Shown piece after piece: positions 42,325-51,462 of a stretch of 64,000 nucleotides of DNA. The translations under genes and the position numbers were made by a program. The notes below the pieces were generated by a model. The model did not search any database. It saw only the letters and a list, made by a program, of their open reading frames with translations, and was not told the DNA's origin. This DNA is from Oscillospiraceae bacterium (lineage in GTDB: Bacteria; Bacillota; Clostridia; Oscillospirales; Ruminococcaceae). Position 1 is the stretch's first letter. Every line of letters starts with the position of its first letter. The stretch lies in contig JAFRUS010000062.1 of assembly GCA_017438745.1 (NCBI GenBank), forward strand, positions 1 to 64,000, written 5' to 3'.

Positions 42325-45300
42325 TTATACTGTCGGGCAGGCGTTTTCGATGAACTCTGCAACGTCCGTGTACGGCATAGGCTTGCCGAACAGATAGCCC
42401 TGTGCCAGTTCGCATCCGATGTTCTGCAGGAACTGTACCTGCTGCGGGTATTCAACACCTTCGCATACTACGCGGAGGTTGATGTTATGTGCCATGTTTG
42501 TGATCGACTTAATGATCTCGGCAGGCTTTTTCTCGATAAGGTTTTCAGTTAAGAAAGTCTTGTCTATCTTCAGAGAATCTACAGGAATATCCTTTAGGAA
42601 GTTAAGCGTCGAGTAACCTGTTCCGAAGTCGTCCATTGAAATGCGGAAACCACAGTTACGAAGTTCTGAAAGGACTGAAATGGTTTCGTCGAGATTGTTT
42701 ACATAAGCGCTTTCAGTTACTTCAAGTTCGATGTACTTAGGCGGTATATTATACTTACCTGTAAGCGCCAGGAGTCTTCTGACATAGCCTTTTTCATGTA
42801 TGGTTATCTGTGACTGGTTTATTGCTATAGGAAGGACGCGGAGATCTGCGTCGAGTCTGCGGCGGATATATGAACACATCTGTTCGAGTACACAGAAGTC
42901 GATGTCACTGATAAACCCGTTCTCCTCGCATACATCAATGAACTTGTCAGGAGTCAGAAGTCCTCTGACAGGATGGTTCCAGCGCACCAGAGCTTCCATG
43001 CTTACATATTCACGTTTGAGTATGTCATACTGCGGCTGAACGAATGTGCAGATCTGACCGGTGCGGCAGGCGTTCTGGATCTCGCTTAAGATCTCGTACT
43101 TGTGGAATTCTTCGTTGTACATGGTCGGTTCAAAACGTATATGTACACTGCCCTTCCTTTTCTTTGCGTTTTCGTGAGCCAGTATTGAACAGTCGATGAG
43201 CTGTTCAAATTCGGTGTCTCTGTTCGAGTCGTCTATCTCAACATATCCAGATGCAAACTGGATTTCGTTGCCTTCAAGTATTTTCAGTTTCTGAAGTCTG
43301 TAGTTTATCTCTTCCATGCGTCGCATTACGGCGTAAGTGTCATGAACCCTTGTGAGAATGAGGAAGTTGTCGGCAAACAGTCTTGTAAAGTATTCACCCG
43401 GTTTCAGGAATTCCTGAAGCATAGCGCAGATCGCCTTTAAGATCTTGTCGCCTTTTTCGTAGCCGAGAATGTGGTTTATATTACGGAACTGTCTGATATC
43501 TGCATTGAACAGGTGGTAAGTCGCACCCGGCTGCTTTACTGCCTTCGCTGCTTTTTCCTTGAAATCGGTCAGAATAAGCTGGCGTCTGTCAGATGCTGTT
43601 TCATCAGAATAAATAGCGTATCTTGTCTTATCGAATCGTTTTGCATTGCTCAGTGCAGCTTCGGCTTTTTTGTACAGCGAATCGAAATCATCACCGTGAG
43701 CCGGAGAATAGGCAACACCTATGCAGCCTGTAACTGTTTCGTGATCCTTGTCAGGCGTTTCAAGATTATTGCATATCGCACACAGCTGCTTTGCGGTAAT
43801 GTTCAGGTCATCGTAGCTGCTTATGTCCTTGATGAATATCAGAAATTCATCACCGTAGGATTTTCCTGCGATAGAAGGACGTTTTACTGAAAGCAGCCCC
43901 TTTGATACAGTGTCGAGTACTTTCTGCCCTGCATCGGTTCCGTGACGCTTCTGTATGTTTGTAAATGCGTTAAGATCCAGCACATAAAGCGCCTGAAGCT
44001 TGCCGTTTCCTTTCCAGCAGCTGAGATGTTCGTTTACAAGTGAACGGAAGTAGTCCTTAGGCACAAGTACCGGAGGATGTACAGCAGTAGGTTCTTCAGG
44101 TATTTCTGTACTGATGCTGTCGCCCGAGTCGGTAACTTTCAAAGTAACAAAAATATCGTTTGAAACATCTTCACAGAAATATTTTACTTCAAGCTTTTCG
44201 CGTGATATATTTTTGCTTTCTCCTACATATCTGAATTCAAGACTGTAATTATGTTTTCCTTCAAAATAGTTTTTCCACAGATTTTTCAGTGTAAGATTTT
44301 CAGCTATCAGCTTACGGTCAGAAGGGAAAACGTGCGAAACCGCATTGGTCATAAGAAGGGAGTCATGATAAGACTGTCCGGAAAGGGATATCAGTTTTCC
44401 GAATGAGCTGCGGCAGGAAACGATTCTGCCCTGACTTAAGTTTATAAGAAAGGCTATACGTTCTTTTTCAGAAGACGGTCCGATCATGCTTTCCAGATAT
44501 TCTTCCGATATCATCTGTTCGGAAATGTCAGAAACTATCGCTATGGCTTTGGAGGAAGAATCGTTCGGGCTTTCTATGGCAGAAAGTTCAACCTTCATCC
44601 AGATAGGACTTTCGGTTTCAGGCGCAAACTTGAAAATGCAGTTTCCGCTGCGCTTGCCGTTTCTCACACTGTAGTACAGGGAAGAGATATCCTCGTGGAA
44701 GGTTTCGTGTATATGACCGGATTTGAAAAGTGAGTCAGGCATGTTTTCCATTACCTCAGGAAGATCATATTTCCGGCTGAAAAATTCAGGAAACTCAAGT
44801 GTTCTCTTTTCAAAGTCAAGTGTACAGTAAAGATCTGAATTGCGTGCAGCAGCAAGTGTGAGCACTCTTTTTGTTGCTTCCAGTTCGTTTTCTGTTTCCT
44901 TAAGAGAGGTAACGTTATGGAATGTACACATGTAGCACGGTGTACCGTTTTCGATTGTCGTAAATGAATCATAGGAGATCCATATGGTTTTGCCCTCGGC
45001 AGTGATCGCACGGCATATGCCGGTACGTTCATTGCCTGAGCGCATGATACCGTTTATGAATTCACTGTGGTCATCAGGATGTATGATGAGCTCGCTGATG
45101 TTCTTGCTGAACTTTTCAGTGTCTTCTTCTGTATATCCGAAAAGATTGAAGAATCCTTTGTTTGCCCTTACAAGAACTGCGCAGGATTCATTTTTTGCGA
45201 GAGAAAGTACTGCGCATGACAGATTGTCCGTTATGTTGTTGAGCAGCATACGGTTTTTCATCAGGTCGAGTTCAGTTTTCTTGTGTTCGCTTATATCTTC

Positions 45301-46002
45301 TCCGATGCCCATGAAATATTCGTTACCGCTGGATGACGTCATTTTCTTGAATGAACAGCTGACCCATTTAATGTTCTTTTTCTTGTCTGTCACACGGACA
45401 GTACAGCTTGAAAATGTATCGGATTTGTCTGAACATCTTATGGCGTGAAGAAAATGATCAACGTCCAGTGAGTTCATGAAGTCTGTGTAGCTTAAGCTCA
45501 GCTCAGCAATTTCCTCGCGGCTGTAGGCTATTAGCTTTAAGAAACTGTCGTTATAGTAGAAAGGAAATTTATCGGTGCGTCTGAACTTGAAGACAATGGA
45601 GTGCATATCACGCAGCATTTCCTCCTGCTGTCTGAAGTAATCGGAGTCTCCGAGTACGGAAAAAGCGCACACGATCCTTTCGTAATGATCGTCTGTTACA
45701 TTATAGATAAGGTTACAGGTAACGTAAATGAGCGTTCCGTCCTTTTTTATAAGTCTGAGGTCTGTGCTTTCAAACGGATTGTCCGCAGAAAGCGCATTCT
45801 TTACGGAACGGAATTTTTCGAGATCGTCCGGATGGATTATCTTTGTGAGATCTCTTATCTCCGGATCGGTAAGTGAATTGTAGCCGGTAAGATTTGAAAA
45901 TCTTGCGTCATATTCGCAGGTTACATGGTCGTTGCAGACATCAGTGATGAAAAAACAGTCACAGCTGTTGTCATTGTAGCACAGATCATTTGGTGAATAC
46001 AT
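42325..46002 (-). CDS. PAS-containing c-di-GMP phosphodiesterase with two degenerate GGDEF domains
   Basis: 1225 residues, soluble. Residues 1-640 hold a series of PAS folds (motifs such as FSNLTGYNSLTDPEIRDLTKIIHPDD and ISEHKKTELDLM). A first GGDEF-like domain follows (about 650-815) with SYGDEF near 716, so the first glycine is replaced. A second one (about 820-965) carries LFADNF near 877 and is clearly degenerate. The EAL domain (about 970-1225) keeps the catalytic set: MEALVRW (1002), INQSQIT, ELEVTES, MDDFGTGYS (1124), SLKID, VVCEGVE and QGYLFGKP. It should degrade c-di-GMP, probably tuned by PAS ligands and GTP. Confidence 0.9.
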   Translation of the reverse strand: MYSPNDLCYNDNSCDCFFITDVCNDHVTCEYDARFSNLTGYNSLTDPEIRDLTKIIHPDDLEKFRSVKNALSADNPFESTDLRLIKKDGTLIYVTCNLIYNVTDDHYERIVCAFSVLGDSDYFRQQEEMLRDMHSIVFKFRRTDKFPFYYNDSFLKLIAYSREEIAELSLSYTDFMNSLDVDHFLHAIRCSDKSDTFSSCTVRVTDKKKNIKWVSCSFKKMTSSSGNEYFMGIGEDISEHKKTELDLMKNRMLLNNITDNLSCAVLSLAKNESCAVLVRANKGFFNLFGYTEEDTEKFSKNISELIIHPDDHSEFINGIMRSGNERTGICRAITAEGKTIWISYDSFTTIENGTPCYMCTFHNVTSLKETENELEATKRVLTLAAARNSDLYCTLDFEKRTLEFPEFFSRKYDLPEVMENMPDSLFKSGHIHETFHEDISSLYYSVRNGKRSGNCIFKFAPETESPIWMKVELSAIESPNDSSSKAIAIVSDISEQMISEEYLESMIGPSSEKERIAFLINLSQGRIVSCRSSFGKLISLSGQSYHDSLLMTNAVSHVFPSDRKLIAENLTLKNLWKNYFEGKHNYSLEFRYVGESKNISREKLEVKYFCEDVSNDIFVTLKVTDSGDSISTEIPEEPTAVHPPVLVPKDYFRSLVNEHLSCWKGNGKLQALYVLDLNAFTNIQKRHGTDAGQKVLDTVSKGLLSVKRPSIAGKSYGDEFLIFIKDISSYDDLNITAKQLCAICNNLETPDKDHETVTGCIGVAYSPAHGDDFDSLYKKAEAALSNAKRFDKTRYAIYSDETASDRRQLILTDFKEKAAKAVKQPGATYHLFNADIRQFRNINHILGYEKGDKILKAICAMLQEFLKPGEYFTRLFADNFLILTRVHDTYAVMRRMEEINYRLQKLKILEGNEIQFASGYVEIDDSNRDTEFEQLIDCSILAHENAKKRKGSVHIRFEPTMYNEEFHKYEILSEIQNACRTGQICTFVQPQYDILKREYVSMEALVRWNHPVRGLLTPDKFIDVCEENGFISDIDFCVLEQMCSYIRRRLDADLRVLPIAINQSQITIHEKGYVRRLLALTGKYNIPPKYIELEVTESAYVNNLDETISVLSELRNCGFRISMDDFGTGYSTLNFLKDIPVDSLKIDKTFLTENLIEKKPAEIIKSITNMAHNINLRVVCEGVEYPQQVQFLQNIGCELAQGYLFGKPMPYTDVAEFIENACPTV

Positions 46003-46010
46003 TATAGGTT

Positions 46011-46070
46011 CTCCTCCCGTTGAGCCGGTATCCTGTACCTCACGCCTGCGAGCGTGAGAGGATTAGCGGG
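46011..46070 (-). promoter_or_regulatory. Structured leader in front of the phosphodiesterase gene
   Basis: On the minus strand CCGCTAATCC can pair with GGATACCGG around an inner CTCACGC-TCGCAG-GCGTGAG hairpin. ACCCG upstream can pair with the CGGGA of the ribosome site CGGGAGGAG. No known riboswitch class is recognised. The remaining 46071-46441 is AT-rich with no gene. Confidence 0.45.
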
Positions 46071-46441
46071 TAAAATTCTGACATACTAACTTTATACACA
46101 CATTACGCACAAAATATATTAATCAATTTAAAAATATAGTGATCTTTGCGTTGAATTACTATTAAAATGTGACGTTCACTTTAATTATAGCTTGTATAAC
46201 TTAAAAAATCAATAGTGTATCAACAGTAAAGAAAAAATATGTAGAATTTAACGAAAATGTGAATTTAAAAGTTAATACAGATAATCACCAAATGTGTTTT
46301 AGTAAACAGCTGTTTTCTTTGCTGGCGGTTAAAAAGCATACAAAAATTGATAACAGTACGTTTTTTGTCACTACAGCAATTTGGTAAAATGCCGGACTAT
46401 TTTTGAGCGCTGAATAAATAATGGTTTCAGGAAATAGAGCC

Positions 46442-46464
46442 GTAATCCGGCTTCGCCGGATTAC
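46442..46464. repeat. Repeat B (AATCCGG hairpin only) after the LRR gene
   Basis: GTAATCCGGC-TTC-GCCGGATTAC, a perfect 10-bp stem, 18 bases beyond the stop of the minus-strand LRR gene. Confidence 0.85.
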
Positions 46465-46482
46465 CTTACTGATCGAAGTTTT

Positions 46483-47553
46483 TTATTTTGTCTTTATTCC
46501 GTTTTCTTCAGCATATTTTTCAGCGGCTGAACCTTTCTTTGCTTTTATGCTGAAATCTTCCTTGAGGAATTCATCAGGATCACTTAATGCCTTTGAGGCG
46601 TCCACGTTGTATCCGAAGGCCTTTTCGCCGATTTCCGTAACACTTTCAGGTATCGAAGCTTCAGTGTATTCAGGACACATATAGAAAGCCTTTTCACCGA
46701 TCTTTACAAGAGAATCAGGCAGGCTTGCTTCTGAAAGTGCTGATGATTGTGAAAAAGCACCTTCTCCGAGTTCGGTTATGCCTTTCGGAATCTCGAGTTT
46801 CTCAATAAGGCTGCCGCTGAAGCAGTAATCCGGAATGACGGTCAGTGACTTTGAAAGTGTCAGTTCGCAGAGCGTGTCACATCCGGCGAAGGCACCTGTT
46901 CCGAGTTCGGTTACTGAATCCGGAAGCACGAGCGTTCTGAGATCGTAGCAGTTGTAGAAAGCATATTCACCTATCGACTGTACGCTTTTTCCTAAAGACA
47001 GTTCACGAATGGAGTAACATTCATAAAACGCATAGCTTCCCACCTTTGTTACGGTTGATGGAAGAGAAACACTTAAAACCTTGTCGCAGCAGGCAAATGC
47101 ACCTTCTTCAAGAGATTCAACACCCTCGGCGAATGTGAGTTCAGTAAGTGAGAAACAGTTGGTGAAAGCGCCTTTTTCAATGCTTTTTACACTTCCCGGA
47201 ATGTGTATCGAGGTTATGGTGTTTATGTTATTGTCTTTGTATGATTTTCCGTTCTGAACGCTTCCGTCGTTTTCCTCGAAACCGTCAAATGCATATTCAC
47301 CGATCACGGTGACAGGCTTTCCGTCTATTTCAGGCGGAATATTTACTGTGGTCGAACTGCCTTTATAGCCTTTTATTGTTATGCTTCCGTCTTTTTCCTC
47401 GTATGCGAATTCAGAGGAGTCGTTAGGAGTAACGTCTTTGTCTTCAACAATGTTCACATCAGATGTCTGAACATCTTCAGCGTTTTTTTCGCATCCGCAG
47501 AATGCGCATGAAACAAGTGCAAGTGCCAGGATGCTGCAAATGATCTTTTTCAT
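46483..47553 (-). CDS. BspA-type leucine-rich repeat lipoprotein
   Basis: 356 residues. The signal peptide ends with AFCGC, a lipobox, so the protein is lipid-anchored. From about residue 60 it is built of repeated LRR_5 units (IPGSVKSIEKGAFTNC, LPSTVTKVGSYAFYEC, LPDSVTELGTGAFAGC, IPESVTEIGEKAF). Such BspA-like repeats mediate adhesion or protein binding at the surface. Single gene behind the P-type-ATPase-like gene. Confidence 0.88.
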   Translation of the reverse strand: MKKIICSILALALVSCAFCGCEKNAEDVQTSDVNIVEDKDVTPNDSSEFAYEEKDGSITIKGYKGSSTTVNIPPEIDGKPVTVIGEYAFDGFEENDGSVQNGKSYKDNNINTITSIHIPGSVKSIEKGAFTNCFSLTELTFAEGVESLEEGAFACCDKVLSVSLPSTVTKVGSYAFYECYSIRELSLGKSVQSIGEYAFYNCYDLRTLVLPDSVTELGTGAFAGCDTLCELTLSKSLTVIPDYCFSGSLIEKLEIPKGITELGEGAFSQSSALSEASLPDSLVKIGEKAFYMCPEYTEASIPESVTEIGEKAFGYNVDASKALSDPDEFLKEDFSIKAKKGSAAEKYAEENGIKTK

Positions 47554-47577
47554 TTTCGGTTCTTCTCCTTAAAGAAA

Positions 47578-47600
47578 CAGATCAGGTCATGCCTGATCTG
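47578..47600 (-). terminator. Hairpin upstream of the LRR gene
   Basis: CAGATCAGG-TCATG-CCTGATCTG perfect 9-bp stem; weak T-run. It may separate the LRR gene from the gene upstream. Confidence 0.5.
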
Positions 47601-47636
47601 CTTAAAGTTATGAGTTATTAAATCAGCGTGGGGGAC

Positions 47637-47692
47637 CGGGGCGAAGCCCCGCAAATCCGCCCGCATGAAATCCGGCGAAGCCGGATTTCATG
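47637..47692. repeat. Repeat B at the 3' end of the P-type-ATPase-like gene
   Basis: CGGGGC-GAA-GCCCCG (47637-47651) and ATGAAATCCGGC-GAA-GCCGGATTTCAT (47665-47691). Ends 17 bases from the stop codon at 47709. Confidence 0.9.
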
Positions 47693-47708
47693 CTTAACTA
47701 TTTCTTAT

Positions 47709-50423
47709 TTACCTTGGCTTTACTTTCATTATAAACAGTGTAAGGAAAGCCCATATTGTGTGATAAAGAATGACCATGAGCGGAGTTATCTGTCCGAGTA
47801 TTCCTATGATCATGAATACGACTGCGAATATAAGTGCCAGAATGACAGATGTGCTCTGGAGCACAAGTCCTGTAAGTGAACTGTGGTGGATATGTCTGAT
47901 GTTGGAGAGTACCTTTGTGATCGAGGAAAGCTTTCCGCTGCATATTACAGATGCGTTTGATTTTTCCACAGGTGCTGTGATCCTGTCGCAGAATTCGCGG
48001 TGCTCCGGCGGCACGATCTTTACCATTTCTGCCGGGATACCGAAGAGTTTTGATATTCTTGGTGCTGTGACAGCACAGTCGTTGTTTTTAACTATTATGG
48101 AAATGTTGTTACCAATAAGCTCGCCAAGATGTTCCGATACAGTCTTGTCAGCCGTAAGTGCAACTGTGAACACCGCTGCCAGATTTCCTGAAACGGAAAG
48201 ATAAAGCGGGATGCGGCCGTTCATAATGTCGTCCTGATCCTTTGATTTTGCAGGAAGACCTTCTATGTTGTGGTTTACCATCAGCTGACGTGTACCGAGA
48301 AGAACACGCTTGTTCTTTATCCAGCCGCAGATACCGAGTGTATCTTCCGATGAGAAATTCTCGACCTTGTCAAGAAGCGTTCTGTCATGGTTTATGATCT
48401 CGTCGAACATTGCTGTGAAAATACTTTCAGATTTTATAACAAGGCTTGCTGCGGCAACGATCGCGTCGTCTATTTTGGTGTCGGAACACATTCTTATTGC
48501 ACACAGTTTAAGTGAGCTGTCAGGGAAGATCTGAGCTGTGTCAAGGATCACTGAGTTTGTATCGTAGAAATCGTCTATGCTCTGGTATCCGAGGATTATG
48601 CTTTCGTTGTCCTCGACTTCAGCAGCCGCTGCGGCAAGAGGCATGTTTACGATGAGCGGTATTGCAAAGCCTGAGCAGAGTGACATGAACAGTGAGAACA
48701 TTGAAGTGATGAAAGTGATGTTCAGTGTAGTCGTTGTCCGGCTGCACACTATAACAGCTGCAAAAGTGAGCAGAACTGAAATGAACAGTGAAACCGGAAC
48801 GAATTTTCTGCAGAGCTTGTCAGCGATGTCAGCAGAGTAGGAATATCTGAGGAAGCTGCCTGAGAAGTTCGTTTTTCTTGTGGCTGCAAGTATAGGATAC
48901 TCGTTTATGGTTCCCTTGGTGATCTGTTCTGCCTTTGTTTCATCATCCACGTAGATGAGCGAATAATTGTCATCGTGGGATGTTATAAGTGTGTCAAAGT
49001 TGTTTATAGCCCTGTTGACAATAAGGTGTTTTCCCATTGTGTTGACAAGGAAAGCTGTAATTGCCGCAGGAGCAAAGAGACATACCGCACCGGAACTGAT
49101 AAGTTCGGGACTTTCCGTTGAGATAGCTGCGGCGATGGTACTTATGGTTATGGAAACTGCGGCAAGGCTGTCGCAGTCAGCTTTTTTCTTGAACAGATTC
49201 TTAAGTCCGCTTGTAATCATCGGGAAAGATGAGAACATTGCCACGGCGGATATAAGGAACATTGTGAAGCTGTACCTGTGCGGCGAGATCGTGTTGCTTA
49301 TAAATGAAGGTACAGGGATCTTGTAGAGCTGCGAAGCGGAAAGATAGATGCTTAAAAGCATTGCGACCATCTGTATTCCGAATTTTATTGTAAGATTGCT
49401 CTTCAGACTGTAAAGATCTTCAAGTATCAGTGAAGCGTCGGACGGTTCGTTGTAGTCGTCCAGACTGTTTTCAGCCGAGCGTTCAAAGCTTCTGTTGATC
49501 TTTCTGAAGAATCCCTGCGGCTTTTCTTCGTATTCGTCAGCACTTTCCTCGTTTATATCAACATCTATCGAGAAGTAGTCCACTTCAGGAACGGATTTTA
49601 CGTCGATCTTCTGTTTTCTTTCAGAAACGTTTCTTGATCCGAAGAGTTCTTCCTTAAGCTTTGAGAAAATGCCGGTTACCTGATCTGCGGCTTCGGAAAG
49701 CTGGGACTTTTCCTTGCCTGTATCGAGAGCGGCAATGTCCGACTTCGTTTCGTTCTGGTCGGAAAGATGCTTTTTCTTCGGCTCATGTTCAGGTTCTTCA
49801 GGTCTGTTGAGCTTACGGCTTTCTTTTCTGACATATCTGATATTGTCTTCAGGATTGCGTATTGCAGGGCCTGATCTGTCTTCAGTTTTTGCAGTGCTTC
49901 TGTATGAGAAACTCTGTCTCTTGCTTCTGAAGATCTCATCGTCAGGGTCACGGAATGCTGAAGGCGGTGAATCATCAGATACAGGAGCTGAGAAGAATAT
50001 CGGTTTCTTTTCACCTTCTGATTCCTCATCTGTTTTTTCAGGTTCTTCTCCGGAAGATGTTTCTGAACTTTCGGCTTCTGATTCAGGAATAATTGGTTCG
50101 ACCGGTTCTTCCATAAGATCTTCCGCATTTTTCGCCAGTTCTTCTGCTTCCTTTTCAAATTCCTTCAGGAAATCCGGAACATCTTCTTCAGGCTCACCTG
50201 TTTCTTCAGTTGTTCCGGTGATACCTTCATTTTCTGAAAATGTCATGTCTTCCGGTTCGCGAAGTTCCGGCTCATTTTCATAATTATCCGCACCAAACTC
50301 AAATTCAGCTTCTGTGCCGGTGTGGAGAATTTCTTCGGTTTCATTGTCCGTCTCGGCTTCTGCATCTTCAAAGACGAGCTTTTTCAGAAGCTCTCCAAAC
50401 GGATTTGGCTTTTTCGAGTCCAT
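47709..50423 (-). CDS. P-type-ATPase-like membrane protein without catalytic motifs
   Basis: 904 residues. Residues 1-340 are very acidic, Ser/Glu-rich and disordered. From 345 on there are membrane helices and a layout like a P1B ATPase: an actuator-like part, SADIADKLCRKFVPVSLFIS, a helix with LCSGFAIP in place of the CPC region, then NSVILDTAQIFP near residue 626 where active enzymes have DKTGT, a nucleotide-domain-like VLLGTRQLMVNHNI, LADK-like VALTADKTV, SIIVKNND near 780 in place of TGD, and two final helices. The Lys, Thr and Gly of DKTGT, the TGD and the GDGxND motifs are all absent, so pumping is unlikely. Role unknown, perhaps regulatory or structural. Confidence 0.75.
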   Translation of the reverse strand: MDSKKPNPFGELLKKLVFEDAEAETDNETEEILHTGTEAEFEFGADNYENEPELREPEDMTFSENEGITGTTEETGEPEEDVPDFLKEFEKEAEELAKNAEDLMEEPVEPIIPESEAESSETSSGEEPEKTDEESEGEKKPIFFSAPVSDDSPPSAFRDPDDEIFRSKRQSFSYRSTAKTEDRSGPAIRNPEDNIRYVRKESRKLNRPEEPEHEPKKKHLSDQNETKSDIAALDTGKEKSQLSEAADQVTGIFSKLKEELFGSRNVSERKQKIDVKSVPEVDYFSIDVDINEESADEYEEKPQGFFRKINRSFERSAENSLDDYNEPSDASLILEDLYSLKSNLTIKFGIQMVAMLLSIYLSASQLYKIPVPSFISNTISPHRYSFTMFLISAVAMFSSFPMITSGLKNLFKKKADCDSLAAVSITISTIAAAISTESPELISSGAVCLFAPAAITAFLVNTMGKHLIVNRAINNFDTLITSHDDNYSLIYVDDETKAEQITKGTINEYPILAATRKTNFSGSFLRYSYSADIADKLCRKFVPVSLFISVLLTFAAVIVCSRTTTTLNITFITSMFSLFMSLCSGFAIPLIVNMPLAAAAAEVEDNESIILGYQSIDDFYDTNSVILDTAQIFPDSSLKLCAIRMCSDTKIDDAIVAAASLVIKSESIFTAMFDEIINHDRTLLDKVENFSSEDTLGICGWIKNKRVLLGTRQLMVNHNIEGLPAKSKDQDDIMNGRIPLYLSVSGNLAAVFTVALTADKTVSEHLGELIGNNISIIVKNNDCAVTAPRISKLFGIPAEMVKIVPPEHREFCDRITAPVEKSNASVICSGKLSSITKVLSNIRHIHHSSLTGLVLQSTSVILALIFAVVFMIIGILGQITPLMVILYHTIWAFLTLFIMKVKPR

Positions 50424-50432
50424 TTTAACTCC

Positions 50433-51188
50433 TTATTTGTTTCTTTGTCTTACCGCTTCATACATGAAAATTCCGGCTGCAACTGAAGCGTTAAGAGAAT
50501 TTACGTGTCCGTACATCGGAAGACTGAGAAGGAAGTCGCACTTTTCCTTTATGAGTTTGCCCATGCCAAATCCTTCAGAACCGATAACAAAGGCGATGCC
50601 GCCGTTTAAGTCAACTGTGGTGTAGTCAGCGCCTTCTGCATCTGTTCCGTAGATCCAGATGTTCTTTTCCTTGAGTTCGTCGATTACGGAAGCGAGATTT
50701 GAAACTCGCGCAACAGGGATCCAGCTTGCCGCACCTGCTGAAGTCTTGTGTACGGTCTGGTTAAGTGATGCGCTTCTTCTTTTCGGAATAATGATTCCGT
50801 CTGCGCCTGCAGCTTCTGCGGTACGGATTATAGCACCGAGATTGTGCGGGTCTTCTATTTCATCACAGATGATGATGAACGGAGCGTGTCCTTTTTCTTC
50901 AGCACGTTCAAGAATGTCCTCGACAGTGGCATATTCCGCACATGCGCATACAGCAACTACGCCCTGATGTGTTGCTGTGCCGCACATCTGGCGAAGTTTC
51001 TGGTCATTGACGTTCTTTACAACGACTCCGTTGTTTTTGGCCATGGAAGCGATCTTGCTGAAGATCGTGCCTGAACCGGCCAGATAGATGGTGTCTATCG
51101 GCTGGTCAGCCTTCAGTGCTTCCATTACGGGATTTTTTCCGAGTATGAGGTTCTGCTCAGTTTCCCGGCTGTTGTTTTTATCGTTCAT
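50433..51188 (-). CDS. rlmB: 23S rRNA (guanosine-2'-O)-methyltransferase RlmB
   Basis: 251 residues, typical length for TrmH-type SPOUT enzymes. The N-terminal substrate-binding part begins LILGKNPVMEALKADQPID; the SPOUT motifs are DEIEDPHNLGAIIRTAEAAGADGIIIP, FVIGSEGFGMGKLIKEKCD and LPMYGHVNSLNASVAAGIFMYE. It methylates a guanosine of 23S rRNA (G2251 in E. coli). Nine bases separate it from the next minus-strand gene, so the two are probably cotranscribed. Confidence 0.92.
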   Translation of the reverse strand: MNDKNNSRETEQNLILGKNPVMEALKADQPIDTIYLAGSGTIFSKIASMAKNNGVVVKNVNDQKLRQMCGTATHQGVVAVCACAEYATVEDILERAEEKGHAPFIIICDEIEDPHNLGAIIRTAEAAGADGIIIPKRRSASLNQTVHKTSAGAASWIPVARVSNLASVIDELKEKNIWIYGTDAEGADYTTVDLNGGIAFVIGSEGFGMGKLIKEKCDFLLSLPMYGHVNSLNASVAAGIFMYEAVRQRNK

Positions 51189-51462
51189 GTAATGATCATT
51201 CCTGTTTTATAGGGTGGGTTTAAGAGACCGTTTTCCGCGGTTTCTCGCAACATACATTAATAATTATATCATTTATCTTAATAAAAGACAATAGCCAGTT
51301 CGGGCTTTTTAGTATTGCTCGTGACATAAAAATCCAGTATTGTCTGCGAGATTGATATTTTTAATATCAAATGTGCACAATTTTCTGAAAGTTGCTTGTT
51401 TTATATGGTGTTTTGTATTATAATTTTATATATAGTGACTATGCATACAAGGGGGGATATCT

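Noticed and set aside
46011..46070. Second c-di-GMP riboswitch in front of the EAL gene
   Set aside because: It lacks the GGACGCAAAG core of class I and the class II pattern; kept as an unnamed structured leader.
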